A stretch of 64,000 nt of DNA, from the NCBI RefSeq assembly GCF_000150275.1, contig NW_002060951.1, forward strand, positions 2,242,297 to 2,306,296, read 5' to 3'. Positions within the stretch are counted from its first letter, which is position 1; each line of letters begins with the position of its first letter. A program made the position numbers and the translations under genes. This document shows, in pieces, positions 12,110 through 23,588 of this stretch. The stretch is from Trichoplax adhaerens (lineage: Eukaryota; Placozoa; Uniplacotomia; Trichoplacea; Trichoplacidae). The notes under the pieces were generated by a model, which worked only from the letters and a program-made list of their open reading frames with translations, ran no database searches and was not told the origin of the DNA.

Positions 12110-14599
12110 AGTTCTTGTAGATAGGGTGCTTGGTCTTAGATAAATAATACCAACCCATGCGAATAAGTGCAAATTAATTTAGGAGAATTTGCAGAGCTCC
12201 AACACAGTAATACAAGCAATCTGGATTTCAGATTCAAGTTAACCGCGAGTGAACTATTTCATGTTGACATATTGAGATTAGGGTTACAGAATTTTGTATG
12301 CAGTATCAGATGCTTTATCGCCTCCAGTTCGAACACTGTTACTAAACGAATTACTGAGAGTCTTATCCATTGTCGAATTTAAAGTTCATACATTATTAAG
12401 CTTAAGCATAGATATTTAGTACAATAGCTATAAATTGCTGACCTTCACAGCTACTGTGTAATTAACAAATCGTGCTTTATGCTAGCATTTAACATAATAA
12501 ACAAACTAACCTTTTTATGGCTCAATTCAGCAAGAAACTATGTACTACTGTACTGCCTAACTTTACCTTCCTTTTGCTGATCAAGTATTAATAATCGAAA
12601 TTTGTGACGTGAAAATACGCGATAAAGAGGCTTGCAATTTATACTAGTCAAAATCTTTTATTCTGTGACTCTACTCTCAGCTCTACTGTTATACTCTCTA
12701 TATTAATATTATTATAACGTCAAGTTGCTTGCTTTTAGTAATATTTGGTTCGTTTTTATCTAGAAGGGACGATTATAGTGTAAACTATTAATATTGCTAC
12801 TTGCTTTTTAAAAAAACATGCAAGATGCTCTGTAGTAGTATTCATACCGTATTAAAATTAAAATTTAAGAATTCGTTGTTCGTTATAATGATGAACTGAT
12901 TCTACTGTAAAACGTTCTAATGATAGACGGTTTATGCCGATACTATCCTTTCATTTCATTTCATTGAATTTGAATTGTACGAGTATATACAGTACATGCA
13001 AATATAGCAATTGGATTTTTATAATATTTTTGCAATTGTCATAATCATATTTTCAAGTTAAGGAGTCACTAATGGTGTTTAGATGTAGGCTATGAACGTT
13101 TTTAAAATTCTACAAATCAAATTTTAAAATATAGTAATGTTATAGTAGGATTACTTAGCTTGAAATTGAACCAGGCTGTGGACTGTAGAAATAGCACGAG
13201 ACTCCAACCAATAATCAATATATATATGTATTACACAAATAAATAAACAGGGAGAAATTTTAATCAGAAATAACATTTACGAGTTCGAATAGGCTTTTCT
13301 ATTATCCTTTCTATATTTTATTTTGAGTTACCTAACATACAGTACAATCCTTAGCAGTTGCAAAGCAGTCAGCTACCTTTACTTAACTACAGTTTATCAA
13401 CTAAGCTTAAGTACAGCATAAATTTACTTGTAGTAAAAAAAATTACAGTTAATGCTTATGGAAAGGGATTAGAAAGACTTCGTCTGTCAAATTACTTAAA
13501 ATAACGTACTTGAGTTTGTAGCATGCTTTTACTACAGGCATTTTATGTAACGTTATGTGGAGATTATTTTCGCAGTAATTACTCATACATGCGAGGTTTA
13601 CATTAATATACATAAAAATAGTTTCGTTGCAATTAAATTAGACTTTATTATGCACACTAGTAATAATGGCAAAAGTGTTTACTTGAACGATCACTTTGAA
13701 ATCTCCAACTAAAGCAGGAGGAAGCACCACCTTATTTAAACTTTAAGAAACAAGTTATAAGCTCACTTTAAAAGAACTACTGCCTCAACTAACTAAACTA
13801 TCAAAAAAATTTGCTCACAGTATTCTGAGCTTCTTTATATTTCCTACCTTGAACTAAAACTTGAATTACTTTACTACAGAACTACGCCACTTTTTATATG
13901 CTACGCAGAGCAGTTAGTGGTACCAGATTATCAAATTGTCATTTTAAAGCATTGTAAATAAAACTAGCAATTAAACACATCATCAGATAAATTGCATTCT
14001 AGATTCCCGAAATAGCAAAGCGACGTGTTGTAGGACTAGTATTACTAAATTAATAATGATCGTAACTTAACTACAAACTGCATCTTTCTACGGTATATAA
14101 AGAAGTGTAACTATAAAAAAAGTATGAAATTACTATCTAACATCGTATGACTTTTAACAAAAATATGCCATAGAAAATGCGTAAGTTCTAACCTGAATAA
14201 AGGAGTCAGATTTACAATATACTACTATATCAAGTAAAAGCTACAATAGTTAAGCCAAATTAAGCTATTTTTAAGGTTGCAATACTTATTAAAATACAAA
14301 AACTTGAAAGAGAATTCTAAAAATTAACCTTCCTTATATAGTGAAAAAAAATCCTCTGAAATATTAAGGTTCACCAGCCATCGGCCTATACAATTTTTTA
14401 ACTAAATTAATGTGACTGCATTATATACAATATAATATTGTACATGCATGCTACGTAATCTTCTAACTCCATTGAATGCAACAAATCGCAGTAGGCTTAT
14501 GATGATTAATTATTCAGGTACCATCGAGTCTTTATCGTTTTTATTTTATGAAACCTACACAATAATGAAATTGCAGTTGAAAGTGATACCGGTAGAATA
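12110..14599. other. tail-to-tail gap between Fax copies 1 and 2
   Basis: About 2.5 kb of AT-rich sequence with no gene I can support. The short ORF 12167-12382 has no start context or family features. Isolated GTACTG or CAGTAC words occur (near 12545, 12988 and 13340) but no dense array. Confidence 0.5.
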
Positions 14600-15714
14600 T
14601 TAATGAGATTTACAGCTAGCAGTAATTTCGTCCCAGTCAGGCCAAAATCTCGCTTTCATGCGATCAGAAAACGCAACAAGATTTGAAAATTCTTCCCTAA
14701 CCATCTTATTTGGCCAACTGTCTTCACTTAAGCCAGAAAGAATGTTTACGATAAAACCAAAAACACAGGCATCAATTGTTGTAGGATCGTTACCGAGGAA
14801 GAATTGCTTATTTCCTAAGGTGATAGAGAGGGCCATAAGATCACCTCTTGCAATATGTCGGATTTCTTCGGGGGAATGTCTTCCCATGCCGTGACCATAC
14901 ATACATTTTTTTACGTAAGGTATTATCATCAATTTAAAGACGTAGTACTTGAACCATGGTAGGGGCACACACTTGCCGAACCATTCAAAATCTTCGATAA
15001 AGCGATTATATACAATTACGGCCCTAAATGTTGTAGGTAAAAGTTTTGAGTTATCATAACGAATTAATACTGTACACTTGCGCGCATATTTACAAAACAG
15101 AAAAGCTATTCGTATTACAATAATCTGATTTTTACCACTCGTGCAGTGTGGCAATTATATAAATGGAATACTCCTAGATCAAACTGATCAGCTCGTACTT
15201 ATTACAGTGTTCTAAAAAACTTTATATCTTTAGAAATGGTACTAGAAATTGCTTACCATATCGTATTTTCCTCTACAGTCTTTAATATAAAACGAGCCAA
15301 TGCTTTTTGCTCGGCATCTAGGTGATCGTCAATTTGAACATTAAATCGTTCTGTTAAAAATTCCATTATAAACGTAGAATCACAGTAGCTTTTGCCATCC
15401 AACTCTATCCATGGCATCTTATTTTCTCTACCGAAGGGGTGTCTAAGATCATGTACAAATTCAATGTTAGCCATACGAAGAAATGTCTGGAGCTTTAACA
15501 CAAATGGTGACGGATTAACTATCACAGGGCAAGGTCCATCACCGTGAAGAACTACTAGACCCGGTTTTGCCAGTGGGCTCATATATTCTTTGCATTTATT
15601 CCTTGTAAAGCCATAGTAAGTTGCTAATGATGCCATACATGACATAGCTACTACAGTGGTACCTACTGGGTGATTTAGGACGTATTCAACAATTTGGGAT
15701 ACATCAAACGCCAT
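14600..15714 (-). CDS. Fax/FAXC-like GST-fold protein, copy 2
   Basis: Same family and gene structure as copy 1, on the opposite strand. Exon 1 is 15714 down to 15257 and exon 2 is 15023 down to 14600; the phase 2 intron again splits the Trp codon, giving 293 residues. The N-terminal hydrophobic segment is VGTTVVAMSCMASLATYY. GST N-domain signatures are LAKPGLVVLHGDGPC, KLQTFLRMANIEF and KMPWIELDGKSYCDSTFIME. The C-domain has GRHSPEEIRHIARGDLMALS, the motif PTTIDACVFGF and the end FWPDWDE. The tail (ITASCKSH) differs from the other copies and the C-domain is the most divergent of the four. The longer open frame upstream of exon 2 is intron read-through. It converges on copy 1 and is head-to-head with copy 3. 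Confidence 0.9.
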
Positions 15715-17202
15715 CTATCTATGAGCTGTATTTAGTTTTAGTTTTAAGTGAAGATCAAATTACGCACACAGTTAAGTATACAGTATTACACTACACAGCA
15801 GTGTCCTGTATTTCACAGAGCACAGTAAATAAATAATAACTTAGATCTGCTCAATCTATTTTGGCTTGAGTATAAACTGCAATATATCGATCTGTTTCTT
15901 TCGTCAATACAATGTTCACTTGAGACCCTGTCACAGTAATAGTAATTAAAATTATGTAACAGTAAGCATTTAGATCATATTATATAGATTGTAATATGGA
16001 AAATTAAATGTGCCTATGGTTCTGTTAGAGCACAGTGCAGCAGTCAATAAGGCATGATTACAAGGGGGCATGATTAGAGCATGATCAGGGTGTGATTATA
16101 AAGCAATAAGAAAGGTGGGTATGATTACAAGACAACAAGAAACGTTTGTTCATTGGCCTAATTCCCACTTAACCGAAAAAATTAGGAAAATCATTAGGAC
16201 CAGATCAATGAGCAAGCGTTTCTTGTTGGCTTGTTCTGTAATCATGCCCTAATCTAATTTTAGTAAAATTAAATAGTTTTTAATAAGTTATGCAGCAGCA
16301 AGCGCTCAGTTAAACTTATTTACAGATAAATTACTAGATAAATAAACGTCGAATAACTACGTTGGTTACACATCGCTGCTAGACAGCCAATCAGCACCTG
16401 CCTCGTTGGCACTAAACATGACATGTATGAAATTTCTCAAATTATTCTGAGCAAATCCAGTCAAGAATGTGCATAAAGTTATTATTATATTAATTTAAAG
16501 ATATGATCACGTTCGCTATTGCTTACTGCAAATGATCTAATACGAAATCATTACTTCATTTGAATGACTCTTGTTTTGTTTACGAATATACGTTAATACG
16601 TTATAAAATCATGTATTGTATATGAGTGCGGTAAACTGTATCTACTGCATTTTATTCGAACAGTTCAAATAGATTGCGTATTGCTACGTATTATCAATAT
16701 ACTGTACATATATCTCATAATTATACTTAATACAAGTAGTTATCATAATAATTTTAGACAGGGAAGAACATATATATTACAAGTCATATACATAACGCTA
16801 TAAAATTGACTAATCAATAAAATTAATTAATAAATGGTATAGTACTGTATATTGTACACTACCGTGCAACACTCGTAACTTTACATCATACGCTTACAAT
16901 ACGTACATGTGTGTGCATAGTAGTGATAGTACGCATTTTAAGAATGATGCAAAACCGATGATGTCATTATTATATAAACAATATGTATTGGCTTATAGCA
17001 TAGATATTTATTGAGAGCATTTCAAGATACTCCTCATATCCTTTTATTGCTGGTTTTATTCGAGCTCGCATCTTGTTATCTGCATTAACATCAGCAACAT
17101 CTATAAGTTAAGCTATTAGCTGCATCCATTTCATGTTCAAACTTTAATATACTCCTATAATAATCTTATTCCATTCCATCTACGAATCTACATCGTATAA
17201 AT
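15715..17202. promoter_or_regulatory. head-to-head gap between Fax copies 2 and 3
   Basis: A 1.5 kb gap expected to hold both promoters. It contains a MITE-like inverted repeat (16117-16249) and short pentamer-type words such as AGTACTGTATATTGTACAC near 16842, plus TATACAGTATTAC near 15777. No gene seen. Confidence 0.5.
16051..16249. mobile_element. MITE-like inverted repeat with repeated end motifs
   Basis: The segment 16117-16249 has imperfect inverted ends of about 45-50 bases: the left arm runs ATGATTACAAGACAACAAGA into AACGTTTGTTCATTGG, and the right arm reads as its complement, ending CTTGTTCTGTAATCATGCCC. Upstream, 16051-16105 repeats fragments of the same end (CATGATTACAAG, CATGATTAGAGCATGATC, GTGATTATAAAG) as if ends were stacked. 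There is no coding capacity, so a non-autonomous DNA transposon remnant is likely. I could not identify a target-site duplication. Confidence 0.5.
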
Positions 17203-18300
17203 ATGACATCAAATATAGATTACATTACAGATTTTCTTGGAAAGAACCCTTATCCAGTCATTGCCATTACTATTATTGGCATTGGAAGCTGCTACTTCTA
17301 TATAACAGGTGGTCGTAACTCCAAATCTAAATCATTTCCTAAAAGTCCGTTGGCTAAACCTGGTTTGGTTGTCCTTCACGGTGCTAACCCTGGCAGTTCA
17401 ATTGTCAATCCATCACCTTATGTGTTAAAGCTGCAAACATTTCTACGAATGGCAAAGATCGAATATGTATTTGATCGTAATAACCCTATGGGTAGAAAGG
17501 GGAAAATGCCTTGGATCGAGCTTGATGGAGATGCTTATTGCGATTCTACTTTTATAATTGAACATCTGACAAAAAAATTCAATGTATCTATTGACCGTAG
17601 CCTTAGCGAGCAGCAAAAAGCAGTGGCTCGAGTTATCCAGAAAACGATTGAAGAGAATACAATCTGGTACTACAAATTAAGCTGATTTTTTATGATGTTT
17701 ACGACCAGGCTCATTTAGAATGCATGGTAGTTATATTAATTAATTATTTTAATATATCTATGCGTGTAACATGTATGCTTATACATATGACGTAAACGTG
17801 TATATACGCATCTAGCTACAACTTTACATTTCATTGTATATATATATGTCATATTGTACAGTAATATTTGACTGTTAATTTATAGGGCTACAATAATTTA
17901 TAATCGCCTTATTGAGGAGGCTGACTGGTTTCTAAACATGATGAAATTTCCCTGGTTTGTTGGGGTAATATTCAAGTTATTCTTTGTTCCTCCAGTTAAG
18001 AAGAACTTGTACGGACATGGTATCGGCAGACACACACCCCAAGAGATTAGGCACATTGCCAGAGGCGATCTGGCAGCTCTGTCTGCCCTGCTTAAAGATA
18101 AATCGTTCTTTCTTGGTGATCAACCCACTACAATAGATGCGTGTGTTTTCTCCTTTACTGCTAATATTATATATGGGTTACGCCCTGGAAGCTGGCCAAA
18201 TGAAATGATCAAAAGCGAATTTCCGAATCTTGTAGCATTTACAAATCGTATGAAAGAGAATTATTGGCCTGATTGGGACGAAATTATTAGCAAAGCATAA
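17203..18300 (+). CDS. Fax/FAXC-like GST-fold protein, copy 3
   Basis: Exons 17203-17666 and 17886-18300 join at the same split Trp codon as in the other copies (292 residues). The N-terminal membrane segment is about residues 17-33 (VIAITIIGIGSCYFYI). The GST N-domain has LAKPGLVVLHGANPG, KLQTFLRMAKIEYVFD and KMPWIELDGDAYCDSTFII; the C-domain has GRHTPQEIRHIARGDLAALS, PTTIDACVFSF and the end YWPDWDEIISKA. The donor is GTACTA rather than the GTAAGT-like donors of copies 1, 2 and 4, so splicing may be weaker; without splicing the frame runs eight more codons (through WYYKLS) to a stop. The role is inferred only from family membership. Confidence 0.9.
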
Positions 18301-20126
18301 CGTTAGCTTGAAAAATTATCGTAAATTGCTATCATGAAGAGGACACTGCAGCTCTAAGATCAATTAATTATATGACCTTGAAAAAGCCTCATCCATATTT
18401 GTGTCACGGACTAGTACGAATGTACGGTTATACCGGTGCATATAGTAGTCCATGTTTGTGCAATTTTTAGTAATGTAGAAAAGTTGGTTAGTGAAGTGTG
18501 ATGTAGCTATGGACCACTACATGCTTTACCATAAAGCATCTACCGAGGTCCATGTTGTAGTAAGTATGCTATGCTACAGCTGTTTCTGATAAAGAAATGT
18601 TAATCTATGTATAATGTATGGCCGACTTATTTCAGATTACAATTATGTATAATTTGATCACCGGCTCCTTTATAGCTGAGGGCACTAAATTTTGAGAGCC
18701 ATTTTAAAATTCTTACTGACTGTGAATCTATGTTTAAAAATGTAACCAAGTTTAGCCCCATTTTGTATTAGACAAAATAATTTGTAAATTTTCTACTCGT
18801 GTATTAAAATAAAATTAATACGGTAGAGACAAGTTATGATTCTGGTCATGGTTAAATACACCTATCGGTACAACTGCTCATGATACTTGGCATACTCGTA
18901 CCATATTTAGTATAAAGCTAGAATAACGCACATAACCCACAGATCAATAGAAGTAGGTTTTCTTAACGTGGTCCGTGACTAATCACGTAAGCTAGACCAT
19001 GGACCACTAGAAATACTGTAGGAAGGCACTATCTGGCATGAGTTGCGGGTACACAGCCGTAAACTACAGTCTGTACTCTCAGTAGAGCTTAGCAACAGGC
19101 AATGCAATGGAACGTAAATTACTATGTATTAGTAAGTAATATTACTTACTTACTTTTAGAAAAAAATCAGTCAATTCAGAACCGACTGTCTTCATACTGA
19201 AGTCATAACGAGGTATATGACTTAATTTGTTGACGAAATAAGGCCAAGTGTCCGTCCGCCCGCAGGAGTGTCCATTGTCCATTCCTGTCTGAGCTTACGA
19301 AGTCAAAAAGTTTTGGCTGCTGTTATATGTAGTCAAAGGCAATTTGTGAAATTATAGCAATACTATCTGTAAAGAAGAAGCTCAAAATCATTTACCTGTT
19401 CGTTAGTCTGCATTTAACTTTAAGGATCGAGGATTCAGGTATGAAGTGATTTATACATACTGTACTGTATAGTATAATTTGTTTTTTAATTCCGTACCGT
19501 ATCATTGGACTATTTTATAGCTCACCAGTATTCACATTACTCAAATTCTACTAGTATCAGCAATGCAGAGTCCTATTGACACCTGTTAACAACTGCATAA
19601 GTGCATTGTTGATCGTGGAGATTACGACAGTCTCTAGCTCTTGAGATTGTTGTAAGTAATGTTGGAAATGATTCAGCACTGTTCTAATAATAAAGCAAAA
19701 GGATTAACTGCGAAGCTGTGTGCAATAAGATCTATAAAACACGCAATGCATGTACTGTACGCATGGTGTAATGAGAGTTCCACTCATTGCATTTTTCGTA
19801 CGCGTACAAGTTAAATTAAATTTTATTTTAATTTTACTTCAATATTCGTATTTATTGTGCTAGGTTAATACGGGCGTTCTAACAGTGTTTGTAACCGGCA
19901 GACGGTAACCAGAATACGACTCATCATTATTTATTGGCCTACGGAAGTCAGGTGTTGAGTGTCTTCAGTACTATACACCCTTGGGAGATCTTGCATTGGG
20001 TATTCTGATATACTGTAATAAGTTAACACTAAATATAATAATATTTAAAAGCATAGCCGGCATTACTGTACTGTACAGTGTACACTACCTGAGACACTAC
20101 AGTACTCAACAATAAAGTTAAACAAG
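18301..20126. other. gap between Fax copies 3 and 4
   Basis: No gene seen. It contains imperfect palindromes built on ATGGACCAC / GTGGTCC words (about 18506-18560 and 18967-19010), and ends with a compact pentamer array just upstream of copy 4. Confidence 0.5.
20063..20116. promoter_or_regulatory. pentamer palindrome cluster just upstream of Fax copy 4
   Basis: ATTACTGTACTGTACAGTGT followed by ACAC, CAC and TACAGTACTC words, ending 10 bases before the ATG at 20127. It probably lies in the 5' UTR or core promoter. Confidence 0.7.
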
Positions 20127-21613
20127 ATGAACTTTGACCTGTCGTCGCCCATAAATTTCGCCAGCAGCAATCCGATTGCAGTGGGATCTTTAATAGTTTT
20201 ATGTGTCGGAGGTTATTTATACATGAGCAAAAAAAAGCCAAAATCATTCCCTAAAAGTGCCTTAGCTAAGCCAGGGTTAGTCGTCCTTCATGGCGCTGGA
20301 GCTGGGAGTACTGTAGTCAATCCATCACCGTTCGTCTTGAAGTTACAAACCTTTTTACGAATGGCTAACATCGAATTTGTCCACGATTTGAAAAATCCGT
20401 GTGGTAGAAAAAATAAGATGCCATGGATTGAGCTTGATGGAGAAGACTACTGTGATTCTACATTTATCATTGAGTTTTTAACGGAAAGATTTAACGTTCA
20501 AATTGATAGCCATCTAAGCGACGAACAAAAGGCCGTAGCTCGAGTTATTCAGAAGACCGTTGAAGAGAATACAGTATGGTAAGTTAATTTTTTTATTATA
20601 CAGTTGACTTCAACCGCGATCGCTTGCTATAATTATATAATCCGTGTAAGTATATACAGTATTTTATGTAATGTAAAGCGTACTATCTGCAAGCCTTTAG
20701 TCTGTGTATTGGAGATACGCAAGCTACGAATTCTAGATTGAATTCAAACAGAGTGACTTGTTGTACCTTAGGACAACATCATTAGAGGCTTTACATCTAT
20801 ACATCTAATTAACTTCAGGCTTATTCTAAAATTAAACAAGCTTGTAACGAATCGGCATAGTTTACTTTACTACAGCTTGTATTATTTCCAACCATATTAA
20901 CTAACGATGCTGCACGCGTTAAATATTACCTGTAAATGAACCTAATGTAGCGGCTATAACGATAGTGATACGAAAAACAGGTTTCAATCGAATTAAGATA
21001 AAATTGTATTGGCAATAAAGTAGGCAAATTTTTAATATGTTATAATGTAATGCAATTATTTTTGAGTCTACGACAGTCCCTATCTTAAAATGGCGATCTA
21101 TTGTATGTCTATTTGGTCTTAAATTTCTAATAGCCAACTGTAGTAGTGGATCCGTAATAATTTTATCATTGATTATATAACTATAGGGCTGCAATCATCT
21201 ATAATCGTTGGATTCAAGATACCGATTATTTCCGTCAGATGATGAAGCTCTCCTGGTTTGTTGGCCGGATATTAAAGATGGCTGTTGTACCTGCAATTAA
21301 GAAAAGCATGTACGGCCATGGAATTGGTAGGCATTCCGCAGAAGAGATTCAGCACATAGCTAGAGGTGACATTAAAGCGCTCTCGGATCTGCTTAAGGAC
21401 AAGCAGTTTTTTTTTGGTGATAAACCGACTACAATCGATGCTTGTGTGTTTGCTTTTCTTGCCAATGTTCTTCATGGTTTGCGTAAAGATAGTTGGCCGG
21501 CTGAAATGGTAAGGAACGAATTTCCTAATCTTGCAACTTACTTTGAACGCATAAAAGAGAATGTTTGGCCAGACTGGGATGAAATCGTTAGTAAAGCTGG
21601 CTCGAAAAAATAA
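20127..21613 (+). CDS. Fax/FAXC-like GST-fold protein, copy 4
   Basis: Exons 20127-20578 and 21187-21613 (292 residues) share the phase 2 intron inside the Trp codon. The N-terminal hydrophobic segment is about residues 15-32 (IAVGSLIVLCVGGYLYM). N-domain signatures are LAKPGLVVLHGAGAGS, KLQTFLRMANIEFVHD and KMPWIELDGEDYCDSTFII. The C-domain has GRHSAEEIQHIARGDIKALS, KPTTIDACVFAF and WPDWDEIVSKA, followed by a basic tail (GSKK). It is closest to copy 1 through most of the N-domain. It stands in tandem behind copy 3. The conserved intron position shows the four copies arose by local duplication. Confidence 0.92.
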
Positions 21614-21822
21614 GATCAAGTATTATATAGTAACAACTTTATACTTTGTAGTTTTAGTGATTCATAAGATTATAACTTTGCTTTTATAAAGGCAGCGATA
21701 AAAGATATAGATATATTTAATGAATCTGTTACTCATTTAAAAAATTGGATTAGACTAGTAAACTACCATATTCTATTTTTACGAAATTGCTGACGCGTAT
21801 AAAAAGCAGGAATTCAACTGCG

Positions 21823-22080
21823 ACACTATTCGATAATAGGCAAGTTCTTATGGGATTTATCGGACTGTTTTATATGGTAGAGCAACTATAAGGGACTAAC
21901 CATCCTTTTTTGCTATTACTTACGTAATGCTCTACACTTAATTCGTTGCTTATACAATATTCGATAGTAGACAAATTTTTATGAAATTTATCGAACCGTT
22001 TTATGTGGTAGAGCAACTAGAAGGGCTAAACATCCTTTGCTTTTACTTACGTAATATTGTATACTTAATTCGTTGCTAAG
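21823..22080. repeat. 131-bp tandem duplication, two diverged copies
   Basis: Copy 1 begins ACACTATTCGATAATAGGCA and copy 2 (from 21954) begins ACAATATTCGATAGTAGACA. Both continue through TTATCG...TTTTAT.TGGTAGAGCAACTA, a TTACTTACGTAAT block and CTTAATTCGTTGCT. The copies differ by scattered substitutions and small indels, so the duplication is not very recent. Confidence 0.85.
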
Positions 22081-23097
22081 AAATACTGATGTACCTCGAT
22101 ATATTATTATTTACGGTCCAGTATTTGACGTCTCCCAAGCTAAGCGTCTGATACAAGCCGCAGCTTATATGGCTCTTTAAGAAAATAACACAATAAAGTC
22201 AATATAATTTTAATATTTAGCTTCCAAAATAACTATTCAATGATGCTTAGACATATCTTAGTGGAAGCGTTGCTATTTCCAATTGTTTTACTCCATTGAT
22301 CTGCAGAACGAAGGTTTGCATGAGTTTTATCTTTCGTACTGGATTCGCGAATACATAATTATTAAATCACCTTAACATAACCATTACCGCAACTCTTGCA
22401 AATAACGCTATGAAAATGTCTTGGAATTTTTTTTCATGATGGCTTGAGCTGCCGCCTGCATAATTTATAATCGTATTACTCTTATACTCGTACATGTATG
22501 TCAGCAATTCAAGTTAAAGCTTGACGAATTATAAATACTATTTCATTCTCCTTTCATTTAAATATAAATGTTGTTAATATGAGAGAATGATCTTTGATAT
22601 TATTATAGTTTTGTTTCTCAAAGAGTATTTATCATTACTATTAGCTACCGTTATTGCAGAGCCGAGAGGATTTGACCGGTCTAAATTTGCAGTGATAGTG
22701 TAACATCCAAGATCCCGTGATCTTTACAAGTAATTAATTATTCACTGAAGACTACATGGAAAATTCAAGAAAAACAACAACATAGATTTGCAATTTGAGA
22801 ACTGTGCACAAGAGGGGGAAGACTAAGAGTTAAAGAATCACCAAGAGTTCATATTATTCACGCAATCCCTTAAAATTTAGACGTACTAAGAATAACTATA
22901 CTCATTTAGTAGTAGCAAGCATTTCTCCTACGCAAGTTAGTTTAATCTCTTTGCTAAGTTCTAATTGGAGTACTGTATAGTCTCTTAAAAATTATTCAGC
23001 TTTACATTCTTATAATTCTTATTACACTTTGATTCACACTCGTGATTTTAGGATACCTTAAAGTACAGTACTCTGATTCGAACTGGTTCACACTCAG

Positions 23098-23167
23098 TAC
23101 GATACAGTACAGTACTGTACAGTAATTCATGGATGTACACTTGTACAGTACGTACTGTACTGTACTG
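23098..23167. repeat. CTGTA/TACAG pentamer array upstream of GLT1D1
   Basis: Run of CAGTACAGTACTGTACAGTA, then GTACACTTGTACAGTACGTA and CTGTACTGTACTG. It runs directly into the perfect inverted repeat at 23161 and lies about 420 bases upstream of the GLT1D1 start. Confidence 0.8.
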
Positions 23168-23222
23168 AAAGAGAAGACAAGCTGCTACGCAAGCGTAGCA
23201 GCTTGTCTTCTCTTTCAGTACA
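23161..23222. repeat. perfect 30-bp inverted repeat, 2-base loop
   Basis: Arms 23161-23190 and 23193-23222 are exact complements around a central AA. The left arm starts TGTACTGAAAGAGAAGACAA and ends GCTGCTACGC. The motif AAGCGTAGCAGCTT recurs in direct orientation just to the right (about 23222-23236). A transcript would form a near-blunt hairpin. Confidence 0.95.
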
Positions 23223-23588
23223 AGCGTAGCAGCTTTGATTGATTGAATTTGAGGGTGTTGTCGATTGTGTTACCTAGATTCATTCGGTTCATCAAAGATT
23301 GCATATGAATTAGGCACTGTGCAAAGTTAGTTGTCACCCCATGAACCGTTTCTTCTTTAATAGCTTAGTAAAAGACAAAGTAAAGATGAAAATAACATGA
23401 CAATTCATTTTGCACACTACTGGAGATTACCAAACTTGCGGCCTGGTTAGATTAGACACTCAGTTAATTTGCAGCTGTTACCCGTCGGCGCTGTTATTAA
23501 CAATACTGCTGTAGGCAGCAGATGAGTTAATAACTATCTATAACTATATAATTTCTGGTAAAAAGTAATTTCATTTTTCTTATTGACG

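Larger units (their letters stand above)
21614..23588. other. gap between Fax copy 4 and GLT1D1
   Basis: No gene seen. It holds a tandem duplication (21823-22078), a pentamer array (23098-23167) and a perfect inverted repeat (23161-23222), described separately. Confidence 0.5.

Noticed and set aside
15024-15154. N-terminal extension of the second exon of Fax copy 2
   Set aside because: Intron read-through; the acceptor at 15024 restores the conserved Trp-Ala junction seen in the paralogues.
21272-21619. Minus-strand ORF of 115 codons
   Set aside because: Antisense shadow of the conserved Fax copy 4 second exon.
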